Shown in pieces: positions 15,659 to 24,234 of a DNA stretch of 62,354 nt. The DNA is from an uncultured Clostridiaceae bacterium. Its GTDB lineage: Bacteria; Bacillota; Clostridia; TANB77; CAG-508. The stretch spans positions 1-62,354 of the forward strand of contig CAOKMR010000003.1 in NCBI GenBank assembly GCA_948469815.1, read 5' to 3'. How positions within the stretch are numbered: the first letter of the stretch is position 1; the number at the start of each line of letters is the position of its first letter. Position numbers and translations under genes: made by a program. Below the pieces are notes generated by a model. That model did not search any database and was not told the origin of the DNA. It was given only the letters and a program-made list of their open reading frames with translations.

Positions 15659-17740
15659 TTATGCGTCAATAATTATTGGCAACACCATCGGATTCCTCTT
15701 ATTCTTTTGATATAAATAATCTCTTATTTTATCTTTTACTGTAGATTTTATTGTTACCCATTCTTTTACATTATTATCTTCAAGATTTGCTAATGTATTT
15801 CTTACAATTCTTTTTATCTCTTCCATTAAGTTTTCTGATTCTCTTACATATACGAATCCTCTTGAGATAATATCTGGTCCTGATACTACTTGCCCTTCAC
15901 TATTCATTGATATTACAACTACTATTAATCCATCTTGAGATAAATGTTGTCTATCTTTTAAAACTATATTTCCAACATCACCTATGCCTAAACCATCTAT
16001 TAATACTTTTCCACTTTGAACACTACCTGTTATTTTTCCTTCATCTGGAGTTAGTTCTAGCACTTTTCCATTGCTTAAAATGAATATATTTTCATTTGGA
16101 ATTCCCATTAATTTTGCTGTATCACTATGTGCTACTAATTGTCTATATTCACCATGTACTGGTATAAAATATTTAGGTTTTGTAAGTGCTAATATTAGTT
16201 TTTGTTCTTCTTGTGCGGCATGTCCTGATACATGTATATTCTGTAATGAGCTGTATACAACTTCGGCACCTATTTTCATTAAGTCATCTATTACTTTTGA
16301 TACAAATTTCTCGTTACCTGGTATCGGTGTTGCTGAAATAATAACTAAATCGTTTGGTGTAATTTGAACTTTTTTATGTTCTCCTGATGCCATTCTTGTT
16401 AATGCTGACATTGGCTCTCCCTGTGAACCTGTTGTTATTATTGTTAAGGCTTCTTCTGGATATTTATTTATTAATTCTATATCTACTATTGTATTTTCTG
16501 GTACATCCATATAACCTAATTTAGAAGCAGTTTCTATTACTTTTACCATGCTTCTACCACATATAGCAACTTTTCTACCATATTTTACTGATGAGTTTAT
16601 TATTTGTTGAACTCTATGAACGTTTGATGAGAATGTAGCTATTACAATTCTCTTTTTACAGTTTACAAATAGATTATCAAATACTTCTCCTATTGTACTT
16701 TCTGAGTTTGTAAATCCTTTTTTCTCTGCATTTGTACTGTCTGACATTAGGGCTAATACGCCTTCATTTCCCAATTCAGCAAAACGTCCTAAATCTACTT
16801 TTTGTCCATCTATTGGTGTATAATCTATTTTAAAATCTCCTGTATGGACTATTACTCCTGCTGGTGTGTGTAGTGCAAGTCCTACTGCATCTGGTATACT
16901 ATGTGCTGTTCTTATAAATTCAATTTTCATTTTTCCTAAATTTATTATTTGTTTTTGGTCTACTATGTTTAATTTTGTTGACCTTAATAAATGGTGTTCT
17001 TCTAATTTATTTTCTATTAATGCTATTGTAAATCTAGTTGCATATATTGGTACATTAATTTGTTTTAACAAATATGGTATTCCTCCAATATGGTCTTCAT
17101 GTCCATGTGTTATTACTAGTCCTTTTATTTTGTCTTTGTTTTTTACAAGATAACTCATGTCTGCTATTACAAAGTCTACTCCTAACATATCTTCTGTTGG
17201 AAATGCTAGTCCACAGTCTACTATGACAATTTCATCTTCATATTCAAACACAGTTATATTTTTTCCAATTTCTAGTAATCCACCTAATGGTATTATTTTA
17301 ATTGCGCTTGCTTTAAATCTAAATTCTTCTTTTCTTCTAGTTCTTGGCTTTCTATTATTTTCTCTTCTTTTTGTAGCTACTTTTTTATATTCTATCTTTG
17401 AATCAATTTTTATCTCTGCTTCGTTATTTTCTATTTTAGGTTCTATTTTTATTTCAGGTCTCTTGTTTTCTTTCTTAGGTTCTATTTTTATTTCAGGTAT
17501 TTTATCTTCTGTTTTAAGTTTGTTTTTTACTTTTACTTTTTTATTTTCTGTCTTAAATTCCTTTTTTATTTCTGTTTTTTCTTCGTTTTTTACTCTTTTG
17601 TTATAATTATTAGTCCTTCTTCTCTTTTTTACTTCTTCTTTTTTCTCTGGTATAGAATCTACTGTTAGATTCTCTATTTTGTCTTCTCTCATTTTTTCTT
17701 TTTCAATCCTCTCTTCTCTTTTTTGTTTTTTAATATACAT
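15659..17740 (-). CDS. rnj: Ribonuclease J
   Basis: Up to 693 residues. The catalytic core starts at about residue 145 (IKIIPLGGLLEIGKN) with the MBL motif THGHEDHIGG, the beta-CASP domain and the C-terminal RGFVYVRESENLMEE region. RNase J is a 5'-3' exo/endonuclease of RNA turnover. The N-terminal ~140 residues are an unusual Lys/Glu-rich extension with imperfect repeats (EIKIEPKxEN). The start is uncertain: ATG 17740 lacks a good ribosome binding site, and ATG 17692 is an alternative. A consensus promoter at 17904-17932 implies a ~155-nt leader. Confidence 0.92.
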   Translation of the reverse strand: MYIKKQKREERIEKEKMREDKIENLTVDSIPEKKEEVKKRRRTNNYNKRVKNEEKTEIKKEFKTENKKVKVKNKLKTEDKIPEIKIEPKKENKRPEIKIEPKIENNEAEIKIDSKIEYKKVATKRRENNRKPRTRRKEEFRFKASAIKIIPLGGLLEIGKNITVFEYEDEIVIVDCGLAFPTEDMLGVDFVIADMSYLVKNKDKIKGLVITHGHEDHIGGIPYLLKQINVPIYATRFTIALIENKLEEHHLLRSTKLNIVDQKQIINLGKMKIEFIRTAHSIPDAVGLALHTPAGVIVHTGDFKIDYTPIDGQKVDLGRFAELGNEGVLALMSDSTNAEKKGFTNSESTIGEVFDNLFVNCKKRIVIATFSSNVHRVQQIINSSVKYGRKVAICGRSMVKVIETASKLGYMDVPENTIVDIELINKYPEEALTIITTGSQGEPMSALTRMASGEHKKVQITPNDLVIISATPIPGNEKFVSKVIDDLMKIGAEVVYSSLQNIHVSGHAAQEEQKLILALTKPKYFIPVHGEYRQLVAHSDTAKLMGIPNENIFILSNGKVLELTPDEGKITGSVQSGKVLIDGLGIGDVGNIVLKDRQHLSQDGLIVVVISMNSEGQVVSGPDIISRGFVYVRESENLMEEIKRIVRNTLANLEDNNVKEWVTIKSTVKDKIRDYLYQKNKRNPMVLPIIIDA

Positions 17741-17903
17741 GTGAAAAGTAAGTGTGAGTTTTCCACATTCTTTTCCACATAAAACACAAGCTACGATGTA
17801 CTCACATATTCACACCGCTTTTTTAATATTTAATTTTTCCGTTCAACAAATTTAAAATATTAAAAATCTCATCTTTTACCATTTCTGGCAATAGCTGTTT
17901 TCT

Positions 17904-17932
17904 ATTATACTACCGTATATTAGTTTTGTCAA
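17904..17932 (-). promoter_or_regulatory. rnj promoter; 17741-18044 otherwise noncoding
   Basis: Minus-strand TTGACA (17927-17932), 17-bp spacer, TATAAT (17904-17909). The leader down to 17741 holds no convincing gene. The rest of the gap holds the terminator at 17977. Confidence 0.75.
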
Positions 17933-17976
17933 GCTGTTAATTTTATATACATTTTTATGGGGATTTTTAGTTGAAA

Positions 17977-18006
17977 AGGACGCTGTATCATACGATATAG
18001 CGTCCT
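17977..18006 (-). terminator. Terminator after the DUF membrane gene
   Basis: AGGACGCTATATC pairs with GATACAGCGTCCT around GTAT, one bulge, followed on the minus strand by TTTTC. Confidence 0.75.
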
Positions 18007-18044
18007 AGTTTGTTCAGTTTGCAATTCGCCACCTTAAGGTAAGT

Positions 18045-18641
18045 TTAGACATCATACTCATCAAAGATAACTCCGTCTTCGGTTCTGTGCAACTCTCTTC
18101 TCTTCTTTTTGGGAGGAGTTCTACGGACTTTAGCATCCGTATAAATCTTCTCCCTGTAGACGGAGAAACACAGACACCCTGCAACGAAAAGGTTAAACAA
18201 TCCCATTTTTCCTGCAAACATCATCAGGATAGTGGGTATTGCCGATAATGCTACAGCAGATGCAAAACGAAAATCATCTTTATTTGTCTCTGCAGATGCA
18301 TTAAATGCAACATTAAGGGCAAAAAAGAATGTTATCATTTTCAATGCTCCTGCCCATGGTATACCAGGAAACACATATGGCAAAATTCCTGCCAATGTAT
18401 CATTAAATAAAAAGGTTATAAGTCGACATAATATCCTCCAGACTATAAACCAGTTTATCCCCCGCCATATTGTAGCAACCAACTTCGACCCTTTTGTCAT
18501 TTTTTTGGGTCTCAGCTTTTTTAATGCTTCAATAATGCCACTAAAAGTGAAACCATCGAAGTCTTCGCTGTTATCGATGTCAGCCTCTCTCCAGTCAGCA
18601 TCAACAAAATCATTATAATCGTTCTGTCCAAGTCCTCTCAT
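18045..18641 (-). CDS. Membrane protein of unknown function, GC-richer and probably acquired
   Basis: About 198 residues. An acidic N-terminus (~45) is followed by at least four hydrophobic segments between residues 60 and 165 and a basic C-terminus (RRTPPKKKRRE). The start at 18641 lies 7 nt after GGAG. Base composition is clearly higher in GC than gltX or rnj, and the gene contains an in-frame CGG Arg (TGG CGG GGG). It stands alone with its own terminator. I recognise no family. Confidence 0.65.
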   Translation of the reverse strand: MRGLGQNDYNDFVDADWREADIDNSEDFDGFTFSGIIEALKKLRPKKMTKGSKLVATIWRGINWFIVWRILCRLITFLFNDTLAGILPYVFPGIPWAGALKMITFFFALNVAFNASAETNKDDFRFASAVALSAIPTILMMFAGKMGLFNLFVAGCLCFSVYREKIYTDAKVRRTPPKKKRRELHRTEDGVIFDEYDV

Positions 18642-18717
18642 ATTCATTCTCCTTTCTACATATAGGTACTTGCCCAACTTCTCTTATATTATACCACTTT
18701 TTTAGCAAAAAAGCAAA

Positions 18718-19587
18718 TTACTTTCTTTTAAATCCTTTTCCAAATGCTTCTCTTGCATTTGATATTACTAAAAAGCAGTTTGAGTCTATTGTACTTGCTA
18801 TTCGTTTTATTTTTGAAATTTCTCTTCTTGAGGCTACACACCATAGCATTACTCTTTCTTCTTCATGATACATACCTTTTGCATATATTCCTGTACTTCC
18901 TCTTTCTACCTCTTCTCCTATTTGTTTTGCTATTTCTTCATATTTATTCGATACTATAAATATCATTTTTGTGAAGTTTGTTCCTTCAAATATTATATCT
19001 ATCATTTGTCCTGATAAATATATTGCTATAGCAGAATATAATGCAATTTCTATTTCTCTGAAAAATATTGCATTTATTCCTACTACGATAAAATCTATTA
19101 ATATTATAATGCTCCCTGTTTTTGCTGTTGGCTTGAATTTTGATATTATACTTCCTAGTAGTTCTGAACCTCCTGTTGAAGCATTTGCTTTTAAGATTAT
19201 TGCTGTCCCTATCCCTATTATTATTCCTCCATAAATACTTGCTAGTAGTCTATCTCCAGTTAATGGTTCAATTCCCTCAAATATATTCAAAAATAAAGAA
19301 AGAAGTCCTGTTCCTATTATTGCTTTTACAAAAAATCTTTTTCCTAGCTTAAATAATGCTATTACAAATAATGGTATGTTTATTATTATCATTGATGTTC
19401 CCATAGAAAATTTAAATAAGTAATATAGTATTGTGGTTATTCCTGTAAACCCCCCTGATGATAATTGGTTTGGTAGTAGAAAGAAATCTGTTCCTATGGC
19501 TAAAAATAGTGAACCTATTATTATTAATAATACTTCTTTTAACATTTTTCTTCCTATTACATACATTTCTTTTGCTTTATATGTCAT
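18718..19587 (-). CDS. YitT-family membrane protein (DUF161/DUF2179)
   Basis: 289 residues. Five to six transmembrane segments carry the YitT repeats (GTDFFLLPNQLSSGGFTGI, TGGSELLG). A C-terminal DUF2179 domain follows (FIVSNKYEEIAKQI...RGSTGIYAKGMY). Function is unclear. The start is ATG 19587 behind AGAGGAATATTC. A longer open frame to 19752 only translates the REPIN-like repeat at 19615-19687 and is not real. Confidence 0.88.
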   Translation of the reverse strand: MTYKAKEMYVIGRKMLKEVLLIIIGSLFLAIGTDFFLLPNQLSSGGFTGITTILYYLFKFSMGTSMIIINIPLFVIALFKLGKRFFVKAIIGTGLLSLFLNIFEGIEPLTGDRLLASIYGGIIIGIGTAIILKANASTGGSELLGSIISKFKPTAKTGSIIILIDFIVVGINAIFFREIEIALYSAIAIYLSGQMIDIIFEGTNFTKMIFIVSNKYEEIAKQIGEEVERGSTGIYAKGMYHEEERVMLWCVASRREISKIKRIASTIDSNCFLVISNAREAFGKGFKRK

Positions 19588-19614
19588 GAATATTCCTCTT
19601 TTCGTGAATACTGA

Positions 19615-19687
19615 AGGGACACATTGCAATATGCCCGTTGAAATTATTAAAAAATTCCATACGGGCACGTTGCAACGTGCCCCTACA
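19615..19687. repeat. REPIN-like doublet
   Basis: Two palindromic units in inverted orientation. Left: GGGACACATTGCAATATGCC CGT at 19615-19637. Right: ACGGGCACGTTGCAACGTGC followed by CCCTACA, ending 19687. The left is the reverse complement of the right with 4 differences in 23. A ~25-bp spacer separates them. It lies in the yitT leader. Confidence 0.75.
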
Positions 19688-19734
19688 AATATATGTTTTC
19701 CATTTTTAGGTATTTTATTCACATAAATTCTATT

Positions 19735-19953
19735 AGTTCGGAAAAGAAACAAGTAGTACTAGGCAATTTAAAATAAAAAGGCGGAGGCGACGAAGCGAGA
19801 GAAAGTATAAAAGTAATAAATAAATTTTATTTAATTTTATACTTTCGCGAGCACTGTATGCAAATTTCGCAAAGCGAAATTTGCTGTACTAGTGTACGTT
19901 GAGCAATTTTTATTTTAAATTAACGACGTAATACGCAGTTTATTTTTCGAACA
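19735..19953. repeat. Foldback element B
   Basis: 219 bp with ~45-bp inverted ends (AGTTCGGAAAAGAAAC... with ...TTTATTTTTCGAACA) and both arms containing AATTTAAAATAAAAA. Nested inside are two more hairpins (AAAGTATAAAA/TTTTATACTTT and CAAATTTCGC/GCGAAATTTG) and the core GTAC-TAGT-GTACGTTGA shared with element A. No coding. Confidence 0.75.
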
Positions 19954-19955
19954 CA

Positions 19956-20825
19956 TTAATCCTCGTAGATTGTTAAAATCTTCATCTCCAACCTTCCAGG
20001 CTTTATCTCTTCATTAGGTATTACTTGTAATTCAACTGAGTATAATTCTTTAAATTTGTCTAAATTTTCTTTTTCATATCCAATTACATTATTTACATTA
20101 ACTGGATGTACCTCTACTTTTACCTCTTTTACTTTACTATTATATTTCTTTATTCTTCCTACAATACTGTCATACCAAATACTGTCTTCTACTAATTGCG
20201 GAAAGTCTTTATGTGTTGGTCCTGCTATGACACTTATTTTTTCTTTATTAAAATTTTCTTCATTTATATCTACTACTGTTATCTCTTTTATTTTCTTTTT
20301 ATTGAACATATATATAATGTCTTTACATCTTTCTATTGCTTGTGTTAGTGTTAATGGTTCATATTCTTTGTTCCTATATGCTTGTGCTAAGTCTGTTCCC
20401 TCAACTACTAAAACAGGATATAATCTTATTACTTTTGGTCTAAATTTCATTAAATATTTCGCACTTTCTATTTCATCTATTTTCGTACTGTCTGGAAATC
20501 CTACCATTAGTTCATAGCCTAAGTTCATTCTGCTTCTTTTAACTAGTTTTGAAGCTTTTTTTATATCTTCTAGTTCAAAGTTTGCATTATACTTCTTTAA
20601 AATAAAATTATTTGCAATTTTTACTTCTAATTCTACTGTTATTACATTATATTGTTTTAACATTGCCAAAAATTCTTTTGATATCATTGTTGGCTCTACT
20701 GATATGTGTAGTTTTTCTAATCTCTTATTTTTCATTTTTTCGTTTGCTTCTCTTAAAAAACTTCTTATATCGCTTTCATCTATATTTGATAAACTCCCTG
20801 CATAATATTGTGTATATTTCTTCAT
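19956..20825 (-). CDS. Radical SAM-like protein lacking the Fe-S cysteines (Elp3/YhcC-like family)
   Basis: 289 residues. It aligns with the C-terminal four-fifths of the radical SAM proteins often encoded beside rnc in Clostridia: YAGSLSNI corresponds to the FFGGSFTGI segment, then SVEPTMISKEFLAML, VELEVKIANN, GYELMVGFP, RPKVIRLYPVLVVEGT and YEPLTLTQAIE. The N-terminal ~55 residues with CxxxCxxC are absent, and no matching sequence lies between its start and the rnc stop 20 bp upstream. It cannot bind the usual cluster. It is either a truncated relic or a repurposed non-radical protein; the frame is intact. Confidence 0.75.
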   Translation of the reverse strand: MKKYTQYYAGSLSNIDESDIRSFLREANEKMKNKRLEKLHISVEPTMISKEFLAMLKQYNVITVELEVKIANNFILKKYNANFELEDIKKASKLVKRSRMNLGYELMVGFPDSTKIDEIESAKYLMKFRPKVIRLYPVLVVEGTDLAQAYRNKEYEPLTLTQAIERCKDIIYMFNKKKIKEITVVDINEENFNKEKISVIAGPTHKDFPQLVEDSIWYDSIVGRIKKYNSKVKEVKVEVHPVNVNNVIGYEKENLDKFKELYSVELQVIPNEEIKPGRLEMKILTIYED

Positions 20826-20845
20826 TTTTTATATCATTCCTTTCT

Positions 20846-21514
20846 TTATTTTTCTAGTGCATGTTGGGCTGCTTGCATTTCTGCTTCTTTTTTACTTTTA
20901 CCTTTTCCTTTTGCTAATATTTTTCCATCACATGATACTTGTGCTTCAAATCTTTTATCATGGTCTGGTCCTGATTCATGTGTTATTTCATACACAATTT
21001 TTACATTTCCATGTTCTTGTAATTTTTCTTGCAATACTGTTTTGTAATCTTTTACTCCTACATGCTCAGTTGCTTGCTCTATTGAGTCTTTTAAGTTTTC
21101 TATTATGAATTTTTTAGATGCGGAAATTCCACCATCTATACACATAGCTGCTATTACCGCTTCTACACTGTCTGCTAATATTGCTTTTAGTTTTGTTTTT
21201 GTATTGTTTTTTTCACTTTTTCCCAAAAGTAAAAAATCACTAAAATTATGCTTTAAGGCTACTTCATAAAGACTTTCTTCACATACTACTGTTGCTCTAA
21301 CTTTAGTCATTTCTCCTTCTTTTAATTTTATATAATTGTTATATATATATTCACTTGATATGTATTCTAAAATACTGTCTCCAAAGAATTCTAATTTTTC
21401 ATTACTTTGAATATTTTTTGTGTTTGCATATGATGTATGTGTAAGTGCTTGTTCTAATAGCTTTTTATCTTTGAATTCATAGTCTATACTTTTTTCTAAT
21501 ATTGTAAAGTCCAT
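20846..21514 (-). CDS. rnc: Ribonuclease III
   Basis: 222 residues. RNase III signature NEKLEFFGDSILEY near residue 40, second catalytic patch ADSVEAVIAAM near 115, and a C-terminal dsRNA-binding domain (DYKTVLQEKLQEHG ... GKGKSKKEAEMQAAQHAL). It processes rRNA and other double-stranded RNA, including sense/antisense pairs such as the type I module at 41.7 kb (inference). Confidence 0.96.
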   Translation of the reverse strand: MDFTILEKSIDYEFKDKKLLEQALTHTSYANTKNIQSNEKLEFFGDSILEYISSEYIYNNYIKLKEGEMTKVRATVVCEESLYEVALKHNFSDFLLLGKSEKNNTKTKLKAILADSVEAVIAAMCIDGGISASKKFIIENLKDSIEQATEHVGVKDYKTVLQEKLQEHGNVKIVYEITHESGPDHDKRFEAQVSCDGKILAKGKGKSKKEAEMQAAQHALEK

Positions 21515-21605
21515 TTTTTCCTCCTTTTATATCGATATTATATACTGTAACATTTAAAAAATCAATAAATTTTATTTATATTTTTGTTAATATATATTTT
21601 TTAAA

Positions 21606-21629
21606 GGGCACATGCAATGTGCCCCTACA
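21606..21629 (+). repeat. REP-like singlet, GGGCACAT type
   Basis: GGGCACAT-GCA-ATGTGCCC plus CCTACA, preceded by TTTTTTAAA exactly as at 13801. Lies between rnc and the coat genes. Confidence 0.8.
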
Positions 21630-21695
21630 TTTAATTTTATATATTTTTATAATTAATGCGAACATTATATCCTAAAAACCTTCGGTTTTTTATAT

Positions 21696-21941
21696 CTATT
21701 GTTCTAATTCTGTTTTTACTTGTGTTATTTGCTGTGGTGTTGCTTGCTCTGCTGGTTTATAATATCCTTTGCTTTGTGCTACTCTATATAGTTCATATTG
21801 AAAGCTTTCACAGTTATTTCTTATTTGCTGTATTGTGCTTCTTAATTGCATGTTGTCTGTTTCTGTTATTACTCCTTCATAGGCTTTTAGCTCTTCTTTT
21901 GTCCCATTTAATATATCATTTACCATTGTCTTTTCATCCAT
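21696..21941 (-). CDS. Spore coat protein, CotF-like
   Basis: 81 residues: MVNDILNGTKEELKAYEGVI, SFQYELYRVAQSKGYYKPAEQA. The helical pattern and the GYYKPAEQA end match the Coat F domain of spore coat proteins. It follows a second small coat-like gene 14 bp upstream, the usual paired arrangement in Clostridia. Confidence 0.75.
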   Translation of the reverse strand: MDEKTMVNDILNGTKEELKAYEGVITETDNMQLRSTIQQIRNNCESFQYELYRVAQSKGYYKPAEQATPQQITQVKTELEQ

Positions 21942-21955
21942 TGCTTTTTTCCTCC

Positions 21956-22144
21956 TTAATTATTTAAAAATGACATTAACTTTTGTTTTGTGTCTAAAGC
22001 ATCCTGTGCTGATTTTGTGAATATTTGCTTTATTTGTGGGTCTACCGCTTGAGTTGCATATGTGTTTAGTTTTTGATATGTTGTCTCATGTGCTCCTATT
22101 AAATGTCTTAAATTCTGAAGTTCTATTTGACTTAAATTTGGCAT
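21956..22144 (-). CDS. Small spore coat-associated protein
   Basis: 62 residues, helical: ELQNLRHLIGAHETTYQKLNTYATQAVDPQIKQIF. It resembles the short ferritin-like/CotF partner proteins found before CotF genes. AAAGGAAAAG precedes the start. Probably one transcript with the gene at 21696. Confidence 0.7.
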   Translation of the reverse strand: MPNLSQIELQNLRHLIGAHETTYQKLNTYATQAVDPQIKQIFTKSAQDALDTKQKLMSFLNN

Positions 22145-22275
22145 TTCTATCTTTTCCTTTCTTTTTAGTTTTCTGTTTATTATTTGTATTTTTTTATTTT
22201 ATATTCAAAATATGTTAAAAATATTAACAAATGTTGTCTATAATTATAGAGCATAGGATATCCTATGCCCTATAA

Positions 22276-23064
22276 TTATTTTATATATGTGGTTGGGTCT
22301 AGATATTCACTATTTTTTAGAATTTCAAAATGCATGTGTGGTTTGTCTAATACTTCAAAACTTGCAGTGTTTCCTACTGTTCCTATTGTTTGTCCACTTG
22401 TTACTTTTTCTCCTACTTTTACAAATTCTGCTGTTAATAGGTTTGAATATCTTGTCTCAAATCCATTTACATGTTCTATTATTACTGTTAGTCCATATCT
22501 TGGATCATTTTTTATTGATTTTATAGTTCCTTCTGCTGATGCTTTTACAACTGTTGTTAGCTCTGCTTGTATGTCTATTCCCGTATGTGTTGTCCATTCT
22601 TTTAATGTTTCAGAATATATTAGGTTTTCTTTACTATATTCTTTTATTATTTCTCCTTCTACTGGTTTTATAAAGCTTGGATCTGGTATAATTACTGGTA
22701 CTTCCTGTTTTTTTGCTTCTGGTGCTTTTGTTTCTGTTTTTGACTTGCTTTCTGTTTTTGTTTCTGTTTTGCTTTCTGTTTTATTTTCTTCTTTGTTTTC
22801 TATTTTATTTTCATTTGTTTTGTTTTCTTCTTTTTTTGATTCTTCTACTGTTTTTCCTATTGAACTACTGGCTTCTTCATATCCTTCTACAATATCATCT
22901 CCTGCATTTCCTTCTGATATTGATGTTTTGTAGTCTAGTGCTTGTTCTCTATATTCTGTATACATTTTGTTTATGTTTATTATCATTGCTGCAATAAGAC
23001 ATAACACTACTATTATTGTTAGTATTATACTGATATAAGTAATCTTTTTTATTTTCTTTCCCAT
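22276..23064 (-). CDS. spoIIQ: SpoIIQ-like M23 peptidase-domain protein
   Basis: About 262 residues. One N-terminal transmembrane helix (ITYISIILTIIVVLCLIAAMI), a long Lys/Glu/Thr-rich linker (ENKTESKTETKTESK...), then an M23/LytM domain with THTGIDI (HxxxD) and HMHFEI (HxH). Both metal-binding motifs are kept, as in clostridial SpoIIQ. SpoIIQ pairs with SpoIIIAH across the forespore membranes during engulfment. The position after spoIID and sigF fits. Start ATG 23064 follows AAAGGAGGAG. Confidence 0.85.
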   Translation of the reverse strand: MGKKIKKITYISIILTIIVVLCLIAAMIININKMYTEYREQALDYKTSISEGNAGDDIVEGYEEASSSIGKTVEESKKEENKTNENKIENKEENKTESKTETKTESKSKTETKAPEAKKQEVPVIIPDPSFIKPVEGEIIKEYSKENLIYSETLKEWTTHTGIDIQAELTTVVKASAEGTIKSIKNDPRYGLTVIIEHVNGFETRYSNLLTAEFVKVGEKVTSGQTIGTVGNTASFEVLDKPHMHFEILKNSEYLDPTTYIK

Positions 23065-23154
23065 TTTTACTCCTCCTTTGATATTTAGAGTATTTCCATT
23101 TTTTTCTGTTTTATTCATTTTTGTTTCTTTTTATTGAGATTTATATATTTTCTA

Positions 23155-23224
23155 GTAGGGGCACATTGCATGTGCCCTATTTATTTTAATGTTTTCTGAT
23201 GGGCACATGCAATGTGCCCCTACA
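23155..23224. repeat. REPIN-like doublet
   Basis: 70 bp: GTAGGGGCACATTGCATGTG CCC at the left end, a 24-bp AT-rich spacer, then GGGCACATGCAATGTGCCCC TACA at the right, almost exact inverted copies. It sits between spoIID and spoIIQ, starting 11 bp after the recoded spoIID stop. Confidence 0.85.
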
Positions 23225-23235
23225 GTGTCTGAAAA

Positions 23236-24234
23236 TCATGTTATGTTTACAACTTCAACGCCAGTGTAATAATGTTTTATAATTTCTTTATAGGTTTGCC
23301 CTTGGTTTGCTAGTGCGTCTGCTCCTGTTTGGCTCATTCCGTACTCCATGTCCATATCCAGTTACTTTGATGTTTATGTTTTCTCCTTGTGTTGTGATTT
23401 GAAAGTTTGCTGATTTTAATCCTAGTATGCTTCTTAGCTCTGTTCCTGCTAAATTGATATTTCCTATTTGTATTGTTTTTACTCTTCCTCCTTCTGTGTA
23501 TTCATGTATTTGTATCGTTCTTTCTGCTCCAAATTCGAAGTTATTGTATTTTTCTTTCATTTTTTTTGCTAATTCTGTATATGTAATATTTATCTCTGAA
23601 CTATATTGCTCATATCCTTCTTCTCCGTGCTGTTTCTACACTTTGTAAGTATGGATAGTCTTTTCCGCCCCCATACTCCTGATGCCATTTCTGTTTTTCC
23701 TCCACTGTTTGCATGATAAAATGCATTTATGATTTCTCCATTATATGTTACTATTTCTCCTATTGTCGTATTTACTGCTTCTACTATTTTGTTCCAGTAT
23801 TCTTCTCTTTCGTCTTCTGCCCATTTTGATAGTCTATTTTCTTTGGATATCCATGCTTGACAACAGGTTGATGAGTCACATATATCCGCTTCTCCATGCT
23901 TTCCTGCATTTCTTATTATTGTATATATTGTATATGTTCTTGCAACAACTGCTTGTGCTTTTAGTGCCTCTATATTATATTTTGCTGGTATTTCGGCAGA
24001 TACTACATTACACATGTATTCATCTAAATTGACTTCTTCAATTTCATTACTACTTGTATGTAATAATTTTACTGTTGTATAGTCATTATAGTTATATGAT
24101 GTGTCTACTTTTAGTTCTTCTACCTTTTTTTCTTCGGAAAATATCTGTATTGTTTCAAATTTCTGTGTAAATAGTATAGGTATTAAAAAACATAAAAGTA
24201 TTATCAATATTATAAATATAATTATCTTTTTCAT
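23236..24234 (-). CDS. spoIID: Stage II sporulation protein D, with three CGG +1 frameshift sites
   Basis: SpoIID is a lytic transglycosylase needed for engulfment. Visible parts are an N-terminal transmembrane helix, LDEYMCNVVSAEIPA, LKAQAVVARTY and HANSGGKTE. The frame breaks three times: CGG 23665-23667 (restores GVWG-GKDYPYLQS), CGG 23625-23627 (restores VETA-GEEGYEQYS) and CGG 23339-23341 (restores GYGHGV-GMSQTGADALANQG). Every restored segment is a conserved SpoIID motif. Skipping the three C bases gives 331 codons ending in YYTGVEVVNIT at 23236. Without recoding the protein loses its C-terminal third. The 24234 start overlaps the sigF stop. Confidence 0.92.

Noticed and set aside
17741..17800. 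Zinc-finger-like extension upstream of rnj (CVLCGKECG)
   Set aside because: An in-frame stop precedes it and no start codon or ribosome binding site is present; the Cys pattern comes from a small tandem TGTGGAAAA repeat.
18718..19752. YitT start at 19752
   Set aside because: The extra 55 codons only translate the REPIN-like repeat; a proper start with ribosome binding site exists at 19587.
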